Source of the DNA: Prolixibacteraceae bacterium UBA1413
GTDB taxonomy: Bacteria > Bacteroidota > Bacteroidia > Bacteroidales > Prolixibacteraceae
Assembly (NCBI GenBank): GCA_002304925.1
Contig: DBPT01000007.1
Location: forward strand, 115,550-179,549
DNA length: 64,000 bases
Reading direction: 5' to 3'
Each line of letters begins with the position of its first letter. Positions within the stretch are counted from its first letter, which is position 1. The notes under the pieces are model-generated. The model saw only the letters and a program-made list of their open reading frames with translations, made no database searches and was not told where the DNA came from. This document shows positions 18,922-28,800 of this stretch, piece by piece. The translations under genes were made by a program, and so were the position numbers.

Positions 18922-19761
18922 TTATTTTTGGGTGGCCGCAATCACACCCCTGAAGTAACCGATCGATTCGGCGATCCCCATGAAGGGATCGTCCATGTTT
19001 CTTTCGTGTTCGAGGCTGCAGACGCCGGTATATCCCACCTTGCGGAGCATTTTTACAAAAGCGGGAATGTCAATCACCCCGCGGCCGATTTCGACAGAGT
19101 ATCCTGCTTTGGTAGTACCCGTCACATCCTTGATGTGAATGTCAAAAACCCGGGAGTGGTATTTTTTCAGGTCTTTCACGGGGTTTTTCCCGTTGCGGGT
19201 ATCGTGGCCGATATCGAGGCATATGCCGATCCGGGGATCCAGGTTTTTGACATTGTTCCATACATCGTCGGCATCGGGATAAAGAGGCATGTCAGGCCCG
19301 TGAAGGTGAATGGCGTAATGAAATCCATATTCCTTTACCTTCTTTTCGACGTAAGGGAGCAGCTCGTAGTCGGGCACGCCGACGATCATATTTACTCCCA
19401 CGCGTTTGGCATATTGGAAAGCATTGTCGATTTCAGCTTCCGATCGCATGTAAATGGGCCCGACGGCATAACCCTTCACCCCTTTGGAAGCGAGTTTGGC
19501 ATGGAATGCTGCAATCTCATCCTCATTGCTTTTCAGGGGGAGATGAAAATCTTTGATGCAGAGATAACGGACATCGGCTTTCTGCATGGTTTCAAGGGTT
19601 TTGTCCAGGTCAAATTTCACGAAGGTATACCCGGCCATTCCTACCTTGAATTTTTCAGCGGTTTCGGGAACTGGTTGTGGATCAGGTCGTCTGGCTTGTT
19701 GAGCATTCAGGACTATCACAGCAAACAAAATGCAGAAGAAGAAAAGTGAAATCTTTCTCAT
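18922..19761 (-). CDS. Secreted sugar phosphate isomerase/epimerase-fold (AP-endonuclease family 2) protein
   Basis: A TIM-barrel protein of 279 residues from the ATG at 19761. The frame reaches 19788, but the later Met begins the signal peptide MRKISLFFFCILFAVIVLNAQ. Metal-binding positions typical of xylose-isomerase-like barrels are seen in IHLHGPD, CLDIGHD, FDIHIKD and SLEHERN. Such exported members are found with DUF1080 proteins and GFO/IDH dehydrogenases in 3-keto-glycoside pathways. A DUF1080 gene occurs at 34.5 kb. It is first in a minus-strand operon with GH127 and PorP/SprF. The precise reaction is unknown. Confidence 0.82.
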   Translation of the reverse strand: MRKISLFFFCILFAVIVLNAQQARRPDPQPVPETAEKFKVGMAGYTFVKFDLDKTLETMQKADVRYLCIKDFHLPLKSNEDEIAAFHAKLASKGVKGYAVGPIYMRSEAEIDNAFQYAKRVGVNMIVGVPDYELLPYVEKKVKEYGFHYAIHLHGPDMPLYPDADDVWNNVKNLDPRIGICLDIGHDTRNGKNPVKDLKKYHSRVFDIHIKDVTGTTKAGYSVEIGRGVIDIPAFVKMLRKVGYTGVCSLEHERNMDDPFMGIAESIGYFRGVIAATQK

Positions 19762-19910
19762 AGGTATAAGAATATGATATATTGTCAACAGACAAATCTA
19801 TCAAAATCAGGCTGAATTACCAATTTCGACACCTGTTTTTTGGAAAATCGATGCCGCGATTCAAGACCATTTTTTTCGGGTTCCGATTTAAAAAAGGCGT
19901 GAAAAATTTA

Positions 19911-19918
19911 TATTTTTG
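19911..19918 (+). promoter_or_regulatory. Candidate -7 box (TATTTTTG) for the lipoprotein/DUF5723 pair
   Basis: TTTA at 19887-19890, a 20-nt spacer and TATTTTTG at 19911-19918 approximate the Bacteroidota TTTG/TAnnTTTG promoter. The next gene begins 22 nt downstream. Confidence 0.5.
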
Positions 19919-19940
19919 ATCAGCCAATCAGAATCCTGCA

Positions 19941-21524
19941 ATGGAAAGGATAAGAAGAAACAGCAAATCTCTGCCACCTCTCTTTTTGTTTCTGTTTTTA
20001 TGCTCCTGTATCGGAGACCTGAAAGAAGTAAAGGAGGTTGATTGGAATATTTCCCCTGAGTTTGCCCTGCCCGTTGCCAAAGCAACACTTTCCCTGGCGG
20101 AGGCTTTCAAGCCGGAACAGGATTCCTCCCTTTTCATCTATCCCGATGAACACGGAATCCTTCATCTCTATGTCAAACAGGAACTGACGGCCCTCGATTT
20201 AAGCGAATTGTTGCTTGATTCATTCGAATCAGCCGCTCAATTGGATGAATCCTTCATCCTTCCAAAGCCACCTGGGGGCTTTTCCATAGAGAGCCCGGTC
20301 ACCTATTTCAGGATGTTATTCGATTCCATGAATTTTGATCATCAGATAGACACATTGCTGTTGAACGACGGAAACATCGAATTTGATTTGCGCACCTGGG
20401 AGCATTACGATGCGGAGTTGTCGATTAACTTGCCTGACCTGACTGACGCCAACGGAAAGACCCTCGGATTCTCCGGCTTCAGACCTTCTGTGTCCAACCA
20501 TAAAGTGGCTTTCAGCCTTAAAAATTGCAAGCTGAAAATCAATACCACGCCTACTTCCAAAGGGGTATTCACCATCATCCTGGGCTATAAAATCACCACC
20601 AGAAGTTCCGGGGACAATGTTTCCGCCCCCGAGATCGCCGTTAAACTTTCCGGTTTGGATATCCATGCCGCATATGGCAAAATCGGATCCCTGACACGTG
20701 TTTTCGGACCCATGGAGAAATCATTGAATTCCTATGACCTGATCGAGAATGATGAAGTGTTTCTTGACCTGGATGATCCTCAAATTAATATCATCATCCT
20801 GAATCAGATAGGAGTTCCTTTCCTGATTGATTCCATCGAATTCAACCTGTACCGGAAAGATTCCGTCATGAAGGTTACCGGGATTCAGGAGTCCGTCTAT
20901 ATTGACTCTCCACCTTTTGGAGAGGAGAGGAGCTATTCGGAGAATAAACTGAAGATTGAGCCCTGGAGCAATATTGATCTTCTTTTCAGCAAACTCCCCG
21001 AGAAATTCGAGGTAGGAGGGAAAGTAATTCTGGATCCTTATCAAACGGGTTCCTATAATTTCATGACCGAAGACGATACCCTGGCCTTGCATGTTGAGGC
21101 GGATATACCGCTGCGCTTCAGTTTAAATCAGGTCAGAATCACCAACACCAGTCAGGCCGACCTTTCTTTTCTAAATAATGTCGACAAAAATATCGATCTT
21201 TTAAAGTTGCAGGTAAAGGTTAAAAATCATTTTCCCCTGGAAATGAGAATGCAGGCTTATTTCACAGATAGTAACGCCCGGACCCTTGATTCCCTTTTCA
21301 CTGCACCGGCGCAGATCAAAGGAGCACTTACACCGGCAATTCCTTCAGAATCGGTCATATGGGTGGATAAGAACAATGCACAAATAAGCAAATTAAAAAA
21401 TGCCACACAAATAAATGTCCGGGCGACTTTCTTTACATCAGGAAACGATTCCGCGATTGTTGATTTCAACCACTCCCAAAGCCTGGAGTTAGAGATCATT
21501 GGTTATACCCGGGTCAAATTGTGA
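19941..21524 (+). CDS. Uncharacterised lipoprotein, partner of DUF5723 protein
   Basis: A 527-residue protein of no family I recognise. It starts with a basic N-terminus and a lipobox-like signal (PPLFLFLFLCSC), then DLKEVKEVDWNISPEFALPVA. The body is rich in alternating beta-type segments such as ISLDDPQINIIILNQIGVPF-like stretches and repeated Asp-Ser-Leu turns, suggesting stacked beta-sandwich domains. The DUF5723 beta-barrel gene begins only 6 nt after its stop, so the two are surely one operon. The pair could be a surface lipoprotein with its outer membrane anchor, but that is inference. Confidence 0.75.
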   Translation: MERIRRNSKSLPPLFLFLFLCSCIGDLKEVKEVDWNISPEFALPVAKATLSLAEAFKPEQDSSLFIYPDEHGILHLYVKQELTALDLSELLLDSFESAAQLDESFILPKPPGGFSIESPVTYFRMLFDSMNFDHQIDTLLLNDGNIEFDLRTWEHYDAELSINLPDLTDANGKTLGFSGFRPSVSNHKVAFSLKNCKLKINTTPTSKGVFTIILGYKITTRSSGDNVSAPEIAVKLSGLDIHAAYGKIGSLTRVFGPMEKSLNSYDLIENDEVFLDLDDPQINIIILNQIGVPFLIDSIEFNLYRKDSVMKVTGIQESVYIDSPPFGEERSYSENKLKIEPWSNIDLLFSKLPEKFEVGGKVILDPYQTGSYNFMTEDDTLALHVEADIPLRFSLNQVRITNTSQADLSFLNNVDKNIDLLKLQVKVKNHFPLEMRMQAYFTDSNARTLDSLFTAPAQIKGALTPAIPSESVIWVDKNNAQISKLKNATQINVRATFFTSGNDSAIVDFNHSQSLELEIIGYTRVKL

Positions 21525-21530
21525 GGGGAT

Positions 21531-22940
21531 ATGAGACTGAAACCGATCGTTTTTGCGATAGCGCTTTTATTTGCCTCGTTGGTCTCAGCTCAGGATAAGA
21601 CTCTCTATTTCATGGGGATATATCCTTACAATCATCAATTGAATCCCGCATATTCCTACAACCGTTCCGTAGTTATCATAAGTCCTTCCGTCGGGCTTTC
21701 CCTGTCGAATTCATCCCTCACCTTCAACACGGCATTCAACAGGGGTGAAGGGGCCCGGGATACCATTCTCTACTGGGATTTTGAAACTATCGAAAAAAAA
21801 CTGAAAAAGAGCAATACGATTTCAGCAGACGGTTCCCTGAACTATTTTTTTGCAGGGAAAGTTTTGAAAGGCGGGAACTATGCGAGTGTTTCCATTTCAC
21901 GGAGGGTCGGCGCCTGTTTCTCCTTCCCAAAGTCATTTGTCAGTTTACGTTATGGAAATGCCGATATCGCAGGCAACAAACCCAGGAAAATAGATCTGGA
22001 TAATTACAACCTGGATGGCGTCCTCTATACCGAATATATGTTTGGCCTTTCAGGGAAACTGTCAAGCCGTTTTTCTGCTGGAATCCATCTCAAGCTTCTG
22101 CACGGTCAGATGGCTGTGAAAACCACGCAATTCCTGGCTTCCGTTGACACAAAGGACGACTTTTCGCAGTCCACCCTCAAAACAGACGCCCTGATAAAGT
22201 TATCGGCGCCGGTAGTGAAGAAAGAGGGGGACAACAACAGGATTGAGGTGGACAAGGAGGAGCTCGACAAACAATTGTCGTGGTTCTTTTTTTCTCCGGC
22301 GAATTACGGGATTGGCGCCGATATCGGATTTATTGCTGATATCGGCAACCGGATGACCTTGTCGGGTTCTCTGAATGATGTGGGCGTTATCCATTGGGGG
22401 AAGTCGCCCCAGCAGCTGAGTTCTTCGGGATCGTACATTTTTGACGGTTTTTATTTTTCAGCCGGGGATTTCAGAGATTTCGATGCCAGGGATTACCTCA
22501 GGCAATATACCGATACCCTGCAGTCTCTATTTTTGCCTGAAAAAAGCAATGAGCCTTTCAATACCCGTTTGTCGGCCAAATCCTATCTGGGATGGAATTA
22601 TCTCCACTCTGTCAAGCTCTCTTTCAATGCATTGGCAAAGATGGTTTTTTCCTACGATGGTGTTTTCTGGGGAATCACCTGCGGGACCGTATACACCCCT
22701 GTCAGGAGGCTTTCCATTTCAGGCACGTGGTCGTATTACAACAACTCATTATACAACATTGGTTTGGGAGCGGCATACACCTGGCCCAGGGTTCAGGTTT
22801 TTGCAGCTACTGACAACCTCAACGCGATCAATATTCTGGACAGCAAGGGGGCCAATATTGCTTTTGGTGTCAGCTGGCTGATCCACAGCGGCGTACCGCC
22901 AAGGCAAGGGCGTACAGGATCATTGCTTCACCCGCAATAA
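21531..22940 (+). CDS. DUF5723-like outer membrane beta-barrel protein
   Basis: A 469-residue protein with a cleavable signal (MRLKPIVFAIALLFASLVSAQ) and an early NHQLNPAYSYNRSVVIISPS segment, as in the PorV/DUF5723 group of Bacteroidota beta-barrels. Alternating aromatic beta-strands run to GVSWLI near the end. The last ~17 residues (SGVPPRQGRTGSLL...) are not barrel-like and overlap the antisense fragment at 22870-23157, so the 3' end may have been altered. It is translated directly after the upstream lipoprotein gene. Function is unknown; a role in surface export or anchoring is possible. Confidence 0.75.
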   Translation: MRLKPIVFAIALLFASLVSAQDKTLYFMGIYPYNHQLNPAYSYNRSVVIISPSVGLSLSNSSLTFNTAFNRGEGARDTILYWDFETIEKKLKKSNTISADGSLNYFFAGKVLKGGNYASVSISRRVGACFSFPKSFVSLRYGNADIAGNKPRKIDLDNYNLDGVLYTEYMFGLSGKLSSRFSAGIHLKLLHGQMAVKTTQFLASVDTKDDFSQSTLKTDALIKLSAPVVKKEGDNNRIEVDKEELDKQLSWFFFSPANYGIGADIGFIADIGNRMTLSGSLNDVGVIHWGKSPQQLSSSGSYIFDGFYFSAGDFRDFDARDYLRQYTDTLQSLFLPEKSNEPFNTRLSAKSYLGWNYLHSVKLSFNALAKMVFSYDGVFWGITCGTVYTPVRRLSISGTWSYYNNSLYNIGLGAAYTWPRVQVFAATDNLNAINILDSKGANIAFGVSWLIHSGVPPRQGRTGSLLHPQ

Positions 22941-23151
22941 ACAGCGGCCGGTTGAACCATTGTGGGACGTAGTTGTTGATGGTTTCCGTAAGGCTTATGC
23001 TTTCACTTCTGCCTCCTTTTCCTGTGAAAGCCATATTATTAAAATCAGAACGGAGTATTCCCATACGAAAGTGATGAAGATCAGGAGTGCCCCGCAAAGG
23101 ATCAGGGTTCGCCAGGCGGGTTTTATTCGAATCCGGTTTTTTCATATTCAT
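22870..23151 (-). pseudogene. Probable frameshifted small membrane protein gene
   Basis: Two minus-strand frames each look coding over half of this stretch. One reads KNRIRIKPAWRTLILCG then a clear transmembrane segment (LLIFITFVWEYSVLILIIWL) and ends at a TAA. The other, downstream, reads SLTETINNYVPQWFNRP followed by a second hydrophobic segment (LFIAGEAMILYALALAV) and stops at 22870. Joining them needs a one-base change near the start (six A after the ATG) and another near GAAGTGAAAGCATAAGCC. The product would be about 90 residues with two membrane spans. I do not recognise a family. Chance open frames remain possible. Confidence 0.35.
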
Positions 23152-23164
23152 CCGGGTAAAATGC

Positions 23165-23172
23165 TATTTTTG
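23165..23172 (+). promoter_or_regulatory. Candidate -7 box (TATTTTTG) for the GH2 gene
   Basis: Matches TAnnTTTG 25 nt before the ATG at 23198, a fitting distance for a short leader. A T-rich stretch sits near -33. Confidence 0.45.
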
Positions 23173-23197
23173 TTTCTGCCACATAATTAGGGAAATC

Positions 23198-25711
23198 ATG
23201 AAACAAATTGCATTCACTATTCTGTATATCAGCTTGTGGTATACGGTTTGCACTGGCCAAACTGCACGAACTGAAGTTCTATTGGAAAAGGGATGGCGGT
23301 TCACGCGTGAGGATCCTGCCGGTGCCATGCTCCCCGGTTTTGAGGATGATTCCTGGCAACCGGTTACGGTGCCCCATGACTGGGCGATCTGCGGTCCCTT
23401 TGATGCCAACAACGACCTTCAGCGGATGGCCATTGAGCAGGACGGTCAGCAGCAGGCGCTGGCGCATGCTGGCCGTACGGGCGGACTGCCCTTTATTGGC
23501 GTGGGATGGTACAGATTGAAATTTGCGGTTCCCGGTTTCGGCCCGGGAAAGCGGGCCAGCCTCATCTTTGACGGGGCCATGAGCAATGCCCGGATTTTCG
23601 TCAACGGAAAGGAAGCAGGTTTCTGGCCTTATGGCTACAACACCTTTCATTTTGACATCACGGAATTCCTGGATCCCGGCAGGGAAAACCTGCTTGCGGT
23701 CAGGCTTGAGAACTATCCGGAATCGTCACGCTGGTATCCGGGAGCCGGAATTTACCGGAACGTTCATCTGCTGGTCACGTCCAACCTTCACATTCCTGTC
23801 TGGGGAACCCGGGTGACCACCCCGGTGGTCAGGGATGATTTTGCCCGGGTGGTGATACGCACCACGGTGGAAAAACCGGCTGCCCTGGATATCGCTTCCG
23901 TCTCCCTGGTGACCGATATCCTCGATGCGCGGGGGCGCAAGGTGGCCTCGGCGAAAAGCGGGCTTTCCCGCTATGATGAAGGCGTCGTCGAACAGCAGCT
24001 GGTGGTGGAGCAACCCGTCCTGTGGGATACGGAACATCCTCACCTCTATACCGCTGTTTCCCGGCTCTATGACGGGGAGATCCTGAGTGACGAATATGCC
24101 ACCCCCTTTGGCATCCGCACCCTGGAGGTGATCCCCGGGAAGGGGTTCCTCCTCAACGGCAAAAGGACGCAGTTCAAAGGGGTGTGCAACCATCACGACC
24201 TGGGGCCTTTGGGGGCCGCCGTCAACGATGCTGCCATCCGCAGGCAGGTCCGCATCATGAAGGAGATGGGCGCCAATGCCATCCGCACTTCCCACAACAT
24301 GCCGGCTCCCGAACTGGTCAGGGCATGCGACGAAATGGGAATGATGATCATGGCCGAAACTTTTGACGAATGGAAATCCCCCAAGATGAAAAACGGCTAT
24401 CATATCTATTTTGACGAATGGGCGGAAAAGGACCTGACGAATTTGGTGCGCCACTACCGGAACAACCCCAGCGTGGTGATGTGGTGCATCGGCAACGAGG
24501 TTCCCGATCAGGGCACTGCCAACGGGCCCAAGATCGCCAGGTTTCTTCAGGACATCTGCCACCGCGAGGATCCCACCCGTCCGGTGACCCAGGGGATGGA
24601 CCATGTGGATGTGGTGGCTGCCAATAATTTTGCGGCGGTCATGGACGTGGCCGGCTTCAATTACCGCTCGCACCGCTACCGTGATGCCTTTAAGAAACTG
24701 CCTCAGGAGATTGTCCTGGGTGCCGAGACAGCCTCCACGGTGAGTTCCCGCGGTGTTTACAAGCTACCGGCGGTGCGCTGCTCCATGGCCAAATATGACG
24801 ATCACCAGAGTTCTTCTTACGACCTGGAACACTGCAACTGGTCAGACCTCCCCGAAGACAACTTCATCCAGCACGAAGACCTGGAATACTGTATCGGGGA
24901 GTTTGTGTGGACCGGCTTCGACTACCTTGGGGAACCCACCCCTTACTATACCGACTGGCCGAGTCATAGCTCCCTCTTCGGAATCGTTGACCTGGCGGGG
25001 ATCCCCAAGGACCGCTATTACCTCTACCGAAGCCACTGGAACGACAAGGCATCCACCCTCCACATCCTGCCTCACTGGAACTGGCAGGGCCGGGAGGGCG
25101 AGGTGGTTCCCGTGATGGTATACACTAGCTATCCTTCGGCGGAACTCTTCATTAACGGGAAAAGCCAGGGGCGGCGCACCAAGGATCTCACGATCACACT
25201 TGAGGGAAGCGACAACAAGGCTTCGCAGGAGTCGTTCGACCGCCAGAAAAGATACCGCCTGATGTGGATGGAGACCCGCTATGAACCGGGGACGGTAAAA
25301 GTGGTGGCCTATGACGGGCAAGGAAAAGAGGCTGAGGTGAAGGAGATGCGCACGGCAGGGAAGCCGCACCATATCGAACTGTCGGCTGACCGGAGCGTCA
25401 TCGGGGCCGACGGCCGCGATATTGCCTTCATCAATGTCAGGGTGGTAGACAAGGAGGGAAACCTTTGTCCGCACGACAGCCGTGAGATCTCCTGTTCGGT
25501 GAAGGGCGCCGGTCACTATAAGGTGGCGGCCAACGGCAATCCGGTGTGCTTGACCCCCTTTCAGTCGCCGGCAATGCCCCTCTTCAGCGGGCAGCTCACC
25601 GCCCTGGTTCAGGCTTCGGAGACCCCCGGAGAAATCCTCTTTGAGGCGTCGGCCAAAGGAGTGAAAAAAGCCAGGCTCGTTCTTGCCGCCACCCCTCTTC
25701 CGGTTCAGTGA
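23198..25711 (+). CDS. Glycoside hydrolase family 2 with DUF4982, beta-galactosidase-like
   Basis: A secreted GH2 enzyme of 837 residues. The frame extends upstream, but the ATG at 23198 gives a signal peptide (MKQIAFTILYISLWYTVCTGQ). Domain order is sugar-binding sandwich (about 25-185), immunoglobulin-like GH2 domain (190-290), TIM barrel (295-610), DUF4982 and a C-terminal Ig-like domain. The acid/base is Glu434 in CIGNEVPD and the nucleophile Glu510 in GAETAS; the 76-residue spacing equals that between Glu461 and Glu537 of E. coli LacZ. It converges on a second GH2 gene. Beta-galactosidase is the likeliest activity, though other GH2 specificities exist. Confidence 0.9.
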   Translation: MKQIAFTILYISLWYTVCTGQTARTEVLLEKGWRFTREDPAGAMLPGFEDDSWQPVTVPHDWAICGPFDANNDLQRMAIEQDGQQQALAHAGRTGGLPFIGVGWYRLKFAVPGFGPGKRASLIFDGAMSNARIFVNGKEAGFWPYGYNTFHFDITEFLDPGRENLLAVRLENYPESSRWYPGAGIYRNVHLLVTSNLHIPVWGTRVTTPVVRDDFARVVIRTTVEKPAALDIASVSLVTDILDARGRKVASAKSGLSRYDEGVVEQQLVVEQPVLWDTEHPHLYTAVSRLYDGEILSDEYATPFGIRTLEVIPGKGFLLNGKRTQFKGVCNHHDLGPLGAAVNDAAIRRQVRIMKEMGANAIRTSHNMPAPELVRACDEMGMMIMAETFDEWKSPKMKNGYHIYFDEWAEKDLTNLVRHYRNNPSVVMWCIGNEVPDQGTANGPKIARFLQDICHREDPTRPVTQGMDHVDVVAANNFAAVMDVAGFNYRSHRYRDAFKKLPQEIVLGAETASTVSSRGVYKLPAVRCSMAKYDDHQSSSYDLEHCNWSDLPEDNFIQHEDLEYCIGEFVWTGFDYLGEPTPYYTDWPSHSSLFGIVDLAGIPKDRYYLYRSHWNDKASTLHILPHWNWQGREGEVVPVMVYTSYPSAELFINGKSQGRRTKDLTITLEGSDNKASQESFDRQKRYRLMWMETRYEPGTVKVVAYDGQGKEAEVKEMRTAGKPHHIELSADRSVIGADGRDIAFINVRVVDKEGNLCPHDSREISCSVKGAGHYKVAANGNPVCLTPFQSPAMPLFSGQLTALVQASETPGEILFEASAKGVKKARLVLAATPLPVQ

Positions 25712-25791
25712 CCATCGCCTGCCGGCGGGAGGTGACCTGGAAAGTTCAAGATAACACCGTCAGCCAGAAATTGGTATTTTGCATCAAAAGT

Positions 25792-25817
25792 AAGCCGCCC
25801 CGTGAGGGAGGCGGCTT
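25792..25817. terminator. Hairpin between convergent GH2 genes
   Basis: AAGCCGCC (25792-25799) pairs with GGCGGCTT (25810-25817). It sits between the stops of the convergent GH2 genes. On the minus strand a short T-run (ACTTTTG) follows, so it probably ends the LacZ-type transcript and may act both ways. Confidence 0.55.
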
Positions 25818-25854
25818 CTGGATAAAATATCGGGTGAATTATCTCCTTGGTACC

Positions 25855-28800
25855 TTAGAGAACAAAGGAGAGTTTTCCGGCTTCAGCCAGGTCGTCACCC
25901 GCTTTGACGGGGCGCATCAGGAAGGAGTAATTGTATTCTTTTCCGGTGAGACGGTATTGATCGTGAGTCCAGGCGCCCCAGCTGTTGTCGCCTCCGACGC
26001 CCATCTGTTTGAAGTCGATATTGACGGAGGTGAGGTCGCGGGGTTTTACGTCATTGACATGGCGGTTGACCACTTTTTGCCCGTCGGAAAACCTGCCTAC
26101 CGAATTCACCGGTGATTCGAAGTCTTCCATGATCTGGTGGTGGGCAGTGACTTCCAGGAGCGGCAACCCCTTGAAGAGAAGTCCGCTTCCGTTGGCATCG
26201 GTGACGGCGGCCCAGCGGACGTCGGTGCGGTTTCCGTTTTCCTGGGGGCGGACATACGGAAAGTAGCAATCAGCCACAGGCATTTTGTATAATCCAACGA
26301 ATGCGCCGGTGCGGCGGTCCTGGTAATTTTCTTGCGGTCCGCGCCCCAGCCAAGTGATCTGGTCGAAGTGGCGCGGCATGAGGAGGTTCATCCCCATGCG
26401 CACAATTTCGGGCAATCCATCTTTTGTCATTTTGAAATGATTGTCAACCCTGATGTCGCCCGAGCCATATATGGTATAGGCTGACTGGTAAGCGGCGATA
26501 GGTTCACCGGCTTCGTTCACCAGGTCGAAATTCAGGGTTACCCGGGCGGCCGGACCTTGGTGCATCACCTTGATTTCTTTGATTTTGCGGGTTTCCCCGG
26601 CTTTGCGCCACACTCTGCTACGCTTGTTGAGGCCGTTACCGAAATCGTTGTCGGTAGGTGCCCGCCAGAAGTCGGGAATAAGACCCAGTTTCAGAAATTC
26701 GGTATCTCCCTTTTTATAGCTGGTCATGATGCCGGTGCTCTTGTCGAAAGCCACGGTGAACCCTTCTCCGGAAACCGTCACGGAAGTTTCGGTTTCCGAA
26801 ACGCTGACTGCGGGGAGTTTTTTTACCAGGGTTTCGGGTGCTTTTTCATAATAAGGGAGGGTGAATTGCTCAGCGGCGGCTTCCCAACCGGCTTCCACCA
26901 AGCCGTGAGGCTCCCGCTGCTTTGCCCGGAGGGTCAGGAAATATTCCGTTCCGGGCTGCGGATCAAAGGCGTATTCCGTTTTTACTTTGACGACCTCCCC
27001 CGGAGCGGCATTGACGGGAGCCAGCGTCCCTGAGGATACGACCTTCCCGTCTCCGGTTACTTCCCACAAAAAATCAAAGTCGGAGAGATTCCGGAATCCA
27101 TATTTGTTGACAATGGCAATTTCACCGGTCGCCAGGTTCACCGGACTGAATCCGATGTATTGGTAAACCTTTTTCACTTCCAGCAGTTGGGGTTTGACGC
27201 TGCGGTCAGGATTCACCAGTCCGTTGCAGCAAAAGATTCCGTCGGTATAAACCGTATCAGGACCGAAATCGCCGCCATAGGCCCAGAAGGGATTTCCCTC
27301 CTCATCCTCTGTGAGCAGTCCCTGGTCCACCCAGTCCCAGATTATCCCCCCCTGAAGGGCGTCGTATTTTTCAATCACGTCCCAGTAATCCTGGAGATTT
27401 CCGACGCTGTTACCCATGGCGTGGGCATATTCGCATTGGATGAGGGGGCGCTCAGGATTGGTTTGGGCATATTTTTCCATATGTTCAATCCGCATGTACA
27501 TCGGGCAGAAAATATCGGTATTCCGGTCCTGATGGGCTTGTTCATACTGTACGGGCCTGCTCTTCTCTACCGATTTGAGATAGTCGTAGGTGGCGTAAAA
27601 GTTCACCCCGTTGCCGGCTTCGTTGCCCAGCGACCAGATGACTACCGACGGCTGATTTTTGTCACGTTCAAACACGTTTTCAGTACGGTAGAGATGGGCG
27701 GCCTTCCATATCGAATCCTTGGCCAGCGACCGGCGGCCGTAACCCATTCCGTGCGATTCGATGTTGGCCTCATCCACCACATACAGACCGTACTTGTTGC
27801 AAAGCTTGTAGAAGAGTTCAGGCTGCGGGTAATGAGAGGTGCGGACGGTATTGATGTTGTGGGATTGCATCAGCTGAATGTCTTTGAGCATGGTCTCCTC
27901 ATCCACCACATGCCAGTTTTTTTCATGGTGCTCATGAATATTCGTCCCTTTCAGATATACATACTGCCCGTTGATGTGGAACCGTCCATTTTTAATCTCG
28001 CTGGTGCGGAAACCCACATCCTGCTTTAGCACTTCAAGAATTTCGCCATCCTTGTTTTTCAGGGTGATCAGCAACTCATAGAGGTTGGGAGTTTCGGCTG
28101 TCCATTTTTTGACTTCAGGGATCGTATCAGTTGTAGAAACCGAAAGGCGATGTGCCTCCGGTGTTTCCAGATCGCGCGAAAAAGAAACCAACGTATTTGC
28201 GCCGTCGTTCAACTCAAATTCAAGTGTGACGGGAACGCTGTTTTCTGCGGAATTTAACAACTCGACACTTAAATTTAAAATGCCGTCTTGATAGGTTGAA
28301 TCCAGGCCTGACCAGACCCTGAAATCACGAATGTGTTGCGGATTTCGTGCCTGCAGGAAAATGTCGCGGGTAATACCGCTCATTCGCCAGAAATCCTGGT
28401 CTTCGAGGTATGAACCGTCGCACCAGCGGAATACTTCCATTGCAATGGAATTCTCTCCTCTTTTGAGGAATTTGGTGATGTTGAATTCCGCCGGGGTCTT
28501 GCTGTCTTCGCTATAACCCACGAATTCCCCATTGATCCAGAGGGTCATGTTGGAACTGACGGCACCCACATGGAGGAAAACCTCTTTCCCCTTCCAGGTT
28601 GCAGGCACCCCGAAGGTTCTTTTATAGGATCCCACCGGATTGTAATCCCCTTCTATGACGGGTGGGGTAGCCTTATGGGGGTACACCACGTTGACATAAA
28701 TGGGGTAATCAAATCCTTGTTTTTCCCAATTGCCCGGAACAGTGATTTCATCCCATTTGCGGGTGTCATAGTTGTTCTTGAAAAACCAGAATGGCCGTTG

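Noticed and set aside
23726..24673. 315-codon minus-strand frame inside the GH2 gene
   Set aside because: Antisense shadow; the plus-strand GH2 has both catalytic glutamates and full domains.
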